Positions 52,637 to 59,690 of a DNA stretch of 64,000 nucleotides are shown in pieces (the first letter of the stretch is position 1; each line of letters opens with the position of its first letter). This DNA comes from Alkalihalophilus pseudofirmus OF4 (GTDB taxonomy: Bacteria > Bacillota > Bacilli > Bacillales > Bacillaceae_D): contig NC_013792.1 in NCBI RefSeq assembly GCF_000005825.2, positions 62,001 to 126,000 of the forward strand, given 5' to 3'. The notes below the pieces were generated by a model. The model was not told the origin of the DNA, did not search any database, and worked only from the letters and a program-made list of their open reading frames with translations. The translations under genes were made by a program, and so were the position numbers.

Positions 52637-52960
52637 CTACTTTCTTATCTCATACCCTAAATCAGTAATTACTTTTTCAATTTCATCTAAACTAATCTTT
52701 GATGAATCAAATGTAAGTTGAGTTTCTCCTGAACCTTCAACCTCTACATTTTGAACATCCTCTAAATTGGAAACGGCGGACCTCACCGTAAATGCACAAG
52801 ATACTCAAGTAAACCCATCTATTTTAAACGAAACAGATTCTAAATTTTCCGATGAGTCTGTACTTGTTTTAGAACTATCTTCAATTGTTTCTTGACCGCA
52901 CCCAGAAAGGATGAAAACCGATCCAAATACAATGAACAGATATATTAAATATTTCATCAT
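52637..52960 (-). CDS. merP: MerP-like HMA lipoprotein with in-frame UGA (putative selenocysteine 52)
   Basis: From ATG 52960 to TAG 52637 the frame is 107 codons with a single internal TGA at 52807-52805. The protein has a lipoprotein signal (FILSGCGQE, Cys21), a Ser-rich linker (about 27-42) and an HMA fold (about 43-107). The metal loop reads GFT-U-VSCA, so the TGA replaces the first Cys of the GMTCxxC motif; the second Cys (55) is normal. The rest of the domain is intact to its end ([15 protein letters not shown]), with no frameshift. A SECIS-like hairpin lies 21 nt after the UGA. MerP binds Hg(II) outside the membrane and hands it to MerT. A lipid anchor suits a Gram-positive. Reading UGA as a stop would leave a 51-residue stub. 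Confidence 0.85.
52773..52789 (-). promoter_or_regulatory. SECIS-like hairpin of merP
   Basis: On the coding strand ACGGUG-AGGUC-CGCCGU forms a 6-bp stem (one U-G pair) with a 5-nt loop whose second base is G. The loop starts 21 nt after the UGA, inside the 16-37 nt range known for bacterial selenocysteine insertion elements. Confidence 0.75.
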
Positions 52961-52963
52961 GCC

Positions 52964-53266
52964 TTATATCCCCTGACTAAATAATGTATAGATAAGCATT
53001 GCTCCAGAAACGATTGTGCTAATCCATAACAACTTTTTCGTTTTCTTCTTTGAACTATTTTTTTGTTTCCATACAAGTAAATGAGCGATAGAAAGCATAA
53101 TAACCGTAATAACGATAAACAACATTCGATATGGAGCAAACGTAACTGCAAGTGTTCCAGCTAAACCACTTAGACCAAGTGGTATCAAAATCGCTAAGCC
53201 AATTCAACATAGACTAGCTAAAAAAGCTGAAAACATCGAAGCAATTGCAACAACTCTTTCTTTCAT
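52964..53266 (-). CDS. merT: MerT-like mercury transporter with in-frame UGA (putative selenocysteine 21)
   Basis: From ATG 53266 (AAGGAGATG upstream) to TAA 52964 the frame is 100 codons with one TGA at 53206-53204. The first helix reads FSAFLASLC-U-IGLAILIPLG, where MerT proteins have a Cys-Cys pair in the first TM helix; the TGA is exactly the second Cys. Two more TM helices follow (about 45-62 and 80-97) after SGLAGTLAVTFAPYR, typical of MerT. Downstream sequence is intact. A perfect SECIS-like hairpin lies 27 nt after the UGA with loop GGUCU. MerT brings Hg(II) from MerP across the membrane. The start follows the merF stop by three bases, so translation is coupled. Confidence 0.87.
53165..53183 (-). 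promoter_or_regulatory. SECIS-like hairpin of merT
   Basis: On the coding strand ACCACUU-GGUCU-AAGUGGU is a perfect 7-bp stem with a 5-nt loop. The loop sequence GGUCU is the SelB-recognised loop core I recall from E. coli fdhF. It begins 27 nt after the UGA, within the bacterial range. Confidence 0.82.
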
Positions 53267-53269
53267 TTT

Positions 53270-53491
53270 TTACATCTCCTTATTTTTATTTGATTTTTCA
53301 TATTTAGAATAAGCATAAAAAGTTAAACCAAGAAAAACGGCTAAAACAGGAATCAGAACATAATCCAAATAGCCTGTTATCGCCCCTAATCCAACAGCAC
53401 CTAATAAAATAACTAATATAGGTGTAGCACAACATAACAAAACAACAAATGTACCTATCAATCCTGCAATAAAGGTCTTTTTATGTTTCAT
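53270..53491 (-). CDS. merF: MerF mercury transporter
   Basis: About 73 residues from ATG 53491 (AAAAGGAG upstream); the longer frame lacks a site. Two TM helices; the first carries LLCCATPILVILLGAVGLGA with the Cys pair that accepts Hg(II), then TGYLDYVLIPVLAVFLGLTF, a near-textbook MerF. Here both residues of the pair are Cys, in contrast to MerT. It sits between merR and merT. Confidence 0.92.
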   Translation of the reverse strand: MKHKKTFIAGLIGTFVVLLCCATPILVILLGAVGLGAITGYLDYVLIPVLAVFLGLTFYAYSKYEKSNKNKEM

Positions 53492-53507
53492 AAAAAAACT
53501 CCTTTTG

Positions 53508-53903
53508 TTACTGCTCAATCAATGTTTCAATTATTGGGCAGGCATGTAATTGTTTTTCATCTGGACATCGCCTTTTTAAATCTTTTAACATCGTTTCAAT
53601 TCGCTTTAAATCCTCTATTTGTTTTTGAACTTCCTCTTCTTTTTTAGATACAAATTCAAACATATCTTCACAGCGAACTTCTTTATCTACAACCCCAAGT
53701 AATGTAAAAATTTCACTTAAAGAAAAACCAAGCTCTTGCATTCTTTTAATAAAACCTACCCGCTTCACATCTTCATCTGAATATATCCGATAACCAGCAT
53801 TTGTTTTTAATGGTTCTTGTAATAAATTCTTTTTTTCATAATATCTAATGGTCTCTTTATTTACTCCACACTTTTTTGCAAATGCACTTATACGATAACT
53901 CAT
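53508..53903 (-). CDS. merR: Mercury-responsive regulator MerR
   Basis: 131 residues from ATG 53903 behind AGAGGTGA; the longer frame would run through the operator. Winged helix-turn-helix (GVNKETIRYYEKKNLL), dimer helix (about 80-112), and the three Hg(II)-binding cysteines Cys78, Cys113 and Cys122 in RCPDEKQLHACP. MerR bends the mer operator so RNA polymerase starts only with Hg(II). It is the first gene of the operon it controls, so it is autoregulated in the same direction. Confidence 0.95.
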   Translation of the reverse strand: MSYRISAFAKKCGVNKETIRYYEKKNLLQEPLKTNAGYRIYSDEDVKRVGFIKRMQELGFSLSEIFTLLGVVDKEVRCEDMFEFVSKKEEEVQKQIEDLKRIETMLKDLKRRCPDEKQLHACPIIETLIEQ

Positions 53904-53921
53904 TTTTTCACCTCTAGGAAT

Positions 53922-53953
53922 ATAATAAACCGCGTACCATAGTACACGGTCAA
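53922..53953 (-). promoter_or_regulatory. mer promoter and MerR operator
   Basis: On the minus strand TTGACC (53953-53948) and TATTAT (53927-53922) are 20 bases apart (19 to an overlapping TTATTA), the long spacer characteristic of MerR promoters. Between them lies the dyad ACCGTGTAC-TATG-GTACGCGGT (53950-53929) with one mismatch. Confidence 0.88.
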
Positions 53954-53993
53954 GGATAACTTCATTATGTATGTTTTCTCGTTCAATATTCAA

Positions 53994-54207
53994 CTGATAG
54001 TTGTACTCTAAATAAAAAGAGATCTGTTTCTATTTATGAGGACAGAGTTAAAAGATACTTTAAAAATATTTTTGTTTTTTAAAGTTATTGCATACTAGGC
54101 ACGTTTAAGCATCCACTATTTCCGCTACTTCTTTGCTAATGACATTCTTTCTAAAACAATTATTTATTGCGCAGTATTAAGTCCACTACGTATATATTGA
54201 ATAAAAA
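53994..54207. other. Gap between mer promoter and conjugation operon end
   Basis: AT-rich; no gene or repeat seen. It separates the cargo from the transfer genes and could hold an insertion boundary, but no att-like or target duplication is visible. Confidence 0.4.
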
Positions 54208-54227
54208 AAGCCCCTATTACGGGGCTT
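54208..54227 (-). terminator. Terminator of the conjugation operon
   Basis: AAGCCCC and GGGGCTT pair perfectly around TATTAC, followed on the minus strand by TTTTTATTC. It overlaps the stop codon of the last gene. Confidence 0.8.
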
Positions 54228-54711
54228 ACAAGAATAGTTGATACAGAAAGGGACCTGCTTGAAACAATAGCCATAGGGCAGGTGCAAATATTGTCATCCC
54301 CATACCTACTCTCTTTCTAACTGGATCTTTTGCTGCCATGATCCAAAGGAAGATACCTACATAAAATAGAATGAAAATTAATGGTTCAGACACATCTGCA
54401 ATGTATCCAAATATTTTCAACCCTAACGGTTCTGCTTTTTCCGTTAAGCTATATATAGTAGCAGAATGGTCTATATTTGAGGTATTCTTTTTGGACGTCA
54501 TATTCGTAATGATTAAGGGTAAATAAGCTGTTAGCAACAATCCTACAAAGCCGAAAACAGTAAATAGATATCCTTTTCTTTTATGATAGATGTTTTTCAT
54601 CGCCCATAAAAAGAATAGAAAGCCTACAAATATTAAACAAAAGAATACACTTATAAATACATATTGAATTAATCGTATCGCTTGACCGCCTACAACGTGT
54701 ACTGGTTCCAT
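54226..54711 (-). CDS. Four-helix membrane protein, last gene of the transfer operon
   Basis: This 161-residue protein has TM helices at about 13-36, 47-70, 104-127 and 137-158. A polar loop (about 70-100) contains SKKNTSNIDHSA. No Cys or enzymatic motif is seen. It follows the next gene by 11 bases and ends at the operon terminator. The role in mating pore assembly is inferred from position only. Confidence 0.65.
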   Translation of the reverse strand: MEPVHVVGGQAIRLIQYVFISVFFCLIFVGFLFFLWAMKNIYHKRKGYLFTVFGFVGLLLTAYLPLIITNMTSKKNTSNIDHSATIYSLTEKAEPLGLKIFGYIADVSEPLIFILFYVGIFLWIMAAKDPVRKRVGMGMTIFAPALWLLFQAGPFLYQLFL

Positions 54712-54722
54712 AAGGCAGCTCC

Positions 54723-55379
54723 TTATCCTAATTTTTTCTCAATGAATGAAATGATCTCCCAAGGGTTTGTTAAGACGACATAATAACTTGAATGACCCAA
54801 GCCATGGTTTTCACCGGTATCTTTATACTCCCCAACAAGTATCCCATAACGAATCGGCTCGTGACCTTCATAAGTAATTTCTGTCACTAGTCGTAACTGA
54901 CTGCGCTTAAGAACTCTTCTTGCCCGAATAACCTCCACAGCCTCTATCGTTCCATCTCTTGATAAGCGATTCATGATGTCGTAGGTTACAGCTAACTTAT
55001 CTGGATCTCGCACTTGAAATAGAGCCTCTATAAAGACATCGGGGTCTAAACCCTCTACAAATAGGTCAGAATGGGTGGCATTTGCTGTGGAAAATAAGTA
55101 CTCAATAGCAGATTCAGGAGAAGTATAGTAGGGTAAATATTCATTAATCTCCGCCTGTATCGAAGTGGCTTCTAAGGGAGAAAGGGTGTTATCACCCTCC
55201 TCAACGTCTGAATATATATCACCCAAAGAATATACAGCGTTCGCAAAATTAGAAACACTCTCTGACGAGTTGTTAAGTTCACTATATGTCTGTTCTACAT
55301 TTGGTGTAAGGTAATGATAGAGAAGACTAAAGGTTCCAAATAAAACCAGAGCCCCTCCCGTCAACCATAAGCGGCGCAT
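54723..55379 (-). CDS. Single-pass membrane protein, possibly VirB8/TcpC-like
   Basis: About 218 residues from ATG 55379 seven bases after GGAGGGGG; the longer frame contains the site. One N-terminal TM helix (about 3-20) precedes an extracytoplasmic part: a linker (about 30-75) and an alpha/beta domain ending YYVVLTNPWEIISFIEK. The architecture matches the NTF2-like mating-pore proteins TcpC/VirB8 of Gram-positive conjugative elements, but sequence similarity is not obvious to me. Confidence 0.55.
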   Translation of the reverse strand: MRRLWLTGGALVLFGTFSLLYHYLTPNVEQTYSELNNSSESVSNFANAVYSLGDIYSDVEEGDNTLSPLEATSIQAEINEYLPYYTSPESAIEYLFSTANATHSDLFVEGLDPDVFIEALFQVRDPDKLAVTYDIMNRLSRDGTIEAVEVIRARRVLKRSQLRLVTEITYEGHEPIRYGILVGEYKDTGENHGLGHSSYYVVLTNPWEIISFIEKKLG

Positions 55380-55438
55380 ACCATCCCCCTCCTTCATCTT
55401 AGATTCAAAAGACTAATAAATCATGGTATTTGTGAGTT

Positions 55439-57610
55439 TTATCGGATACAAGCTTTATAATTAAATCCGAGCGATGCTGGATTTCTCTTGTAATTACCCC
55501 ACTCACCACCAACATGAGTTTCAAAGTGGAGGTGTTTGTCATAATCATTATTACCTCCAGAACTACCTGAACCTCCCATGATCGCAAGCATTGTACCCGC
55601 TTTGACAGTTTGACCAGAGCGTACTTGAATACTACCTGGTTGTAAATGCCCATAAACGGTATAAAACGATTGACCATTGACCACATTACCATGTCGTATG
55701 GTGACTTGGTACCCGAGGCTCCCCCGGTGGTGTGCTCGATCTACAACGCCGTCCATTACTGCATAAATAGGTGTAGGGATTTGTCCAGTACCGAGATCCA
55801 TTCCCCCATGAAGCCTCCCCCATCTCATGCCAAACGGAGAAGCTAATCGTAGGTTAGGATGAATCATTGGACATGCCATTGAGCCAGCTAATACAACTTC
55901 CCCTTCCACAGCTTCACACATATCGCCAGATAACTTTTCTATAGCATTCTTTACCTTAGGGACATAGTTTCTCGTTTCTGTAAAAGGTATATTTGGCCAA
56001 GTTCCTTCTCTAACCCAACGATTAACCGCTGTCTCTCCAGCATTATAAGCAGCAATTGCCTTATCAAGGTCCCCTCCATATCTATTGAGGTTATCTCTTA
56101 AATATTGAGTACCACCCATAATATTTTCCCTAGGATCCCAAGGGTCTTGTACCCCATAGTAATTGATAATTAATGGCATCAGCTGCATTAAACCTCGGGC
56201 ACCTTTATCACTACCTGCAGTTGGGTCCCAGGTACTTTCCACTTCAATGATGGCAGCGATTAATGAGGCATCTACCCCAAATGCTTCAGACGCTTCATTA
56301 ATATACTCACTAAATTCCCCGGTACAATATCCTCCTCCAAAGAAAAACATATCGAATCCTCCACCTACCTCTACAAGACAGCGTTCAATACTTCCCTTTT
56401 CTTCATAACATTTGGTGAGCGCATTAAAGTTTACTTCTACATCAGGAAAATCAGGATCAGCTGTTTTCATGATTTCAAAGGCAATTCGTAAATCACGCGG
56501 ATGAAAAAGTTCAGTGCGATCTCCCTCTTCGGCCGTAATTAATAAGTGTCTCAATATATATAGTGGATCTTCCCTTACAAGGTCTTCTGGATCAGTAGAA
56601 GTGTCAATAACCCAAATATCATACTCTTTATATGTGATATCGCAGTACTGAACACTTGTTTCATCTTCTCCTTCGCCGCTAGTAACGGTATAACAACTTC
56701 GACTTGTTTCTCTTTTCGCTGTAGTTGTTTTTACCATAGGTATATCAACGCTTTTATATAAGGCACGAACGTTACTTACATACTGTCTTGGAGGCATGGT
56801 ACTCTCTGTTACCGTTTCAGTCCCTGTTTCTTGACTATATGTATACGTCCTTTCAATTTCATCACTGGCTGTAGCATGCATAAACGTTAGTTGTAACCCT
56901 TTACCACCTAAATGGTGAAAATAATATTCTAGGGCCTCATCTCTGGCGTAATTATCAAGAAGAATTTTATTTCTTTCCGATATATTTCCCTCTTTATCTA
57001 CTAACTTGTTTGGAACAAACTCTTCTCTTTCCCCGTCGGCATTTATAGCCGATACCTTTTGTTTATGCCATTCAGGTTTCTTTTCATTGGAAAGTTTATT
57101 ATATAGAAGAGCTAGCGTGATAGCGTGACTTGGTATTAAAGCTTCTTCCAAGCGATACATCCAATCAGTATCATTTAAATCATTAAATTCTAATCCCTCA
57201 TAATTCCATGTTCCTGTATAAGCAAATGCCCCTCTAAGCGGGGCTACCATGTGTCGATGATTCGTTTTAATACCCTCTACCATAGCGGTATCGTAATACT
57301 CTTCAGCTGCATTCCTTTCACCGCCTTTTAGAAAGAAATCCGCAAAGGGGATCGATGCGATGAGTAATAATACGACGACAGCTATGATAATAAATAAACA
57401 CCCTAAACAACCAAAAAAGAGCACGATAGGTTTGGCTAATAGAGCACCGGCTTTTACTAAGGCACCAGCAACTAATTTAATGAGTTTGGCTCCACTGGCA
57501 ACACTTTGAGCAGCTCTTCCAAGATTAACGCCTTTCCCAACTCCTTTGCCCGCGGTTCCCAGTGCTCCTTTTGCTATATCATTAGAAGATCCCTTATTTT
57601 CTTGACTCAC
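55439..57610 (-). CDS. Bifunctional conjugation cell-wall hydrolase (lytic transglycosylase plus M23 peptidase)
   Basis: This 723-residue protein starts at GTG 57610. One TM helix (about 58-90) is followed by a long extracytoplasmic region. An SLT lysozyme-like domain (about 430-550) carries the catalytic Glu in AIIEVESTWDP, then GARGLMQLMP and AAYNAGE. A C-terminal M23 domain (about 590-715) carries HGGMDLG, VYGHLQ and KHLHFETH, the Zn ligands. Conjugative elements use such VirB1/CwlT-like enzymes to open peptidoglycan for the mating channel; CwlT pairs a muramidase with NlpC/P60, so an M23 partner is a variation. Confidence 0.9.
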   Translation of the reverse strand: MSQENKGSSNDIAKGALGTAGKGVGKGVNLGRAAQSVASGAKLIKLVAGALVKAGALLAKPIVLFFGCLGCLFIIIAVVVLLLIASIPFADFFLKGGERNAAEEYYDTAMVEGIKTNHRHMVAPLRGAFAYTGTWNYEGLEFNDLNDTDWMYRLEEALIPSHAITLALLYNKLSNEKKPEWHKQKVSAINADGEREEFVPNKLVDKEGNISERNKILLDNYARDEALEYYFHHLGGKGLQLTFMHATASDEIERTYTYSQETGTETVTESTMPPRQYVSNVRALYKSVDIPMVKTTTAKRETSRSCYTVTSGEGEDETSVQYCDITYKEYDIWVIDTSTDPEDLVREDPLYILRHLLITAEEGDRTELFHPRDLRIAFEIMKTADPDFPDVEVNFNALTKCYEEKGSIERCLVEVGGGFDMFFFGGGYCTGEFSEYINEASEAFGVDASLIAAIIEVESTWDPTAGSDKGARGLMQLMPLIINYYGVQDPWDPRENIMGGTQYLRDNLNRYGGDLDKAIAAYNAGETAVNRWVREGTWPNIPFTETRNYVPKVKNAIEKLSGDMCEAVEGEVVLAGSMACPMIHPNLRLASPFGMRWGRLHGGMDLGTGQIPTPIYAVMDGVVDRAHHRGSLGYQVTIRHGNVVNGQSFYTVYGHLQPGSIQVRSGQTVKAGTMLAIMGGSGSSGGNNDYDKHLHFETHVGGEWGNYKRNPASLGFNYKACIR

Positions 57611-57625
57611 TTACATTCACGCCCT

Positions 57626-59689
57626 TTACGTAACACCATTGTGCCTTCTCCCCTCAACCTTTTGATACCATGCTCCTATTTGGTCGGCAGCCTTATCAGA
57701 ACCATGCTCACTCGGAGTATTAGTTATGCCATGTGCAAAGTATGAATCAGGGTTAATATCTTTACCGTCTACTCTAGGATCATTAAATCGATTACCGTTT
57801 GCATCTCTAATGATAGGATTAGAAACCCTTTGCAAATCGGGCGTAGAGCCTGCAAACCCACCAGCCGGTGCAGTGTACAAACCATTCTCATTCTTTCTAA
57901 GTGCTGACTCCCCGCCTAATCTATAATCCATTGAACGTACTTCCCCATTGCGTAAGTGAGTATCTGCTTCCCCCATTGGACTTACCTGTCTACCGAGTTC
58001 TCCAGACTCATTAAGCAAAAAGAAAGCACTACCTTCATTGGTTTGTCTCCACTGCAACGTTTGATTCGGATGTAAGCGAGCTAAATCTTTTGGCATCATC
58101 CCGCCATATCCTCCCTGACTTAGTGGAGCTTCTAGTAATCTACGATTAGACACTCCGCTTGCTGCCTCTCCTACTTTTCTTCCTGTACCACCTGCACCTA
58201 CAATCGATCCAACTGACTCACCTAAATTGCCACTTATCCGTCGTCTTTCTTGTAAATTAGAAATGGCCCCTTTTATACCTTTGCCATTTGATCCGTTATA
58301 GTTTAAGGCTTCCTTTATGGTCTTCACTGTGGAAGAAGCGCCAACCGATGCATTTCTACCTACTTGAACCAAAGCTGGCGTGACTTTAGAACCGATGGCA
58401 GCTCCAGCAGCAACACCCACGGGTCCAAGCGGACTGCCAATCATTGCTCCTGTTCCAGCGCCAACCTTTGCAGAAGCATGTTTCACACCTTGCCAAGCCT
58501 TCGATTTCTCTCCCTGAGCAATTGACGAAATACGGGTCTTTTGTGCAGTTTGAGTTAACTTTGAGCCTCTCATTGCACTCCCTAATCCTTTAACATGACT
58601 ACCTGTACTTTTAAGGAGTTTAGCGGACCGATACAATGCGCCTATTCCCATCGCATTTGCAGCTTGTCCTGATAGATTACTAGAATCACCCATACGAAAC
58701 ATTTGAGTGAAAACGCCTGTAATTGGGATGAACAAAGCGAGTAAAACTAATTTAACGAATAAATTGTGCGTCCCATATAAATCGTTAAACATTAGAATAA
58801 AGAAGAATAATAATCCGTGGATACTTTGCAAAAAGATTAGACCGGTTAGGTCTCTGGCCCACGTTGTGAAAAATGCTCTAGTTGTTGGGTAGAGTAATGA
58901 AATACAAGCAAGTGGAGCTAGCATAAAGATCAGAACAATTAAGATCTTCCTAAAAAAATATACAAGGTTTAGATAAGTGGCTAACGTCCACTCCGCCAAC
59001 CCTGCAATAACTAAAAAGAAGGAATCAAATGCATTGGTATTTAAAACAGAAAAGCTATGTAAATCAATCCCTGCCCCTTCCATATACGTTCGTAAAGAGA
59101 GTAAAAATGCATGATTTAGGTATAGGAGGAAATGAAGGATTGGAAAGATTGCAACCATTAGAAAGGCTGAAAAGAATAACATTTTTATATCTTCCCAAAA
59201 ATCATTGCGGCCTTGGGGAGAAAAAGATTGAACCTGCATCCGCAAGCCAATTATTAGAAAAGCAATTAAAACAAATATAAAGTACGATGTACCAAATATA
59301 GTGGTTATAGAAGTGATCATTGTATTCATCTCGAATTCAGTGAATATCCCATAATATAGAGCTGGAACTTCATCATCTTCTTCATCTGCCCAACCACAAT
59401 AGGGATTTCCGTAAAATAGATTTGCGAGAGAATTCAGGTTAAAAAGAGAAAAACCGGTATCAATAACATCTACAAAGTTACGCTCAAAGAAATCAGCGTC
59501 CGTATCTCGATAGATTTGGAGTTTTTCTCGTATTTCATCATCAATAACGTGACTAGGATCCCCACATTTTATGATAGGAGGGCTTATGCCCAGAGGATCA
59601 TTTTCAAGGGCATAGGCTACGTCTCCAAAAAAGAAGGTAAGGAGGAATACCATACCTATAAAAATTTGTTTGGTTTTTCCTCCACTCAT
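57626..59689 (-). CDS. VirB6/TrbL-like conjugation membrane protein, copy B
   Basis: About 687 residues from ATG 59689, one base after the stop of copy A, with AGAGGGGTGC upstream. A signal segment is followed by about six TM helices (about 110-330) and a long Gly/Ala-rich cytoplasmic or tail part. The motif SPQGRNDFWEDIKML and the tail NEGSAFFLLNESGELGRQVS are shared with copy A (59691-62486). VirB6/TrbL proteins form the inner-membrane platform of type IV secretion channels. Assignment rests on fold pattern and context. Confidence 0.75.
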   Translation of the reverse strand: MSGGKTKQIFIGMVFLLTFFFGDVAYALENDPLGISPPIIKCGDPSHVIDDEIREKLQIYRDTDADFFERNFVDVIDTGFSLFNLNSLANLFYGNPYCGWADEEDDEVPALYYGIFTEFEMNTMITSITTIFGTSYFIFVLIAFLIIGLRMQVQSFSPQGRNDFWEDIKMLFFSAFLMVAIFPILHFLLYLNHAFLLSLRTYMEGAGIDLHSFSVLNTNAFDSFFLVIAGLAEWTLATYLNLVYFFRKILIVLIFMLAPLACISLLYPTTRAFFTTWARDLTGLIFLQSIHGLLFFFILMFNDLYGTHNLFVKLVLLALFIPITGVFTQMFRMGDSSNLSGQAANAMGIGALYRSAKLLKSTGSHVKGLGSAMRGSKLTQTAQKTRISSIAQGEKSKAWQGVKHASAKVGAGTGAMIGSPLGPVGVAAGAAIGSKVTPALVQVGRNASVGASSTVKTIKEALNYNGSNGKGIKGAISNLQERRRISGNLGESVGSIVGAGGTGRKVGEAASGVSNRRLLEAPLSQGGYGGMMPKDLARLHPNQTLQWRQTNEGSAFFLLNESGELGRQVSPMGEADTHLRNGEVRSMDYRLGGESALRKNENGLYTAPAGGFAGSTPDLQRVSNPIIRDANGNRFNDPRVDGKDINPDSYFAHGITNTPSEHGSDKAADQIGAWYQKVEGRRHNGVT

Positions 59690-59690
59690 G

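Noticed and set aside
52964-53188. A separate 74-residue gene starting MIPLGLSG
   Set aside because: It is the part of merT after the UGA; no ribosome site precedes its start, and the upstream codons match MerT.
50964-53903. Simple decay of merT and merP by nonsense mutation
   Set aside because: Two independent UGAs at ligand-Cys codons, each with a well-placed SECIS-like hairpin, and intact downstream coding make chance decay unlikely, though experiment must decide.
55405-55692. 95-residue frame on the minus strand
   Set aside because: Shadow of the 3' part of the SLT-M23 hydrolase gene.
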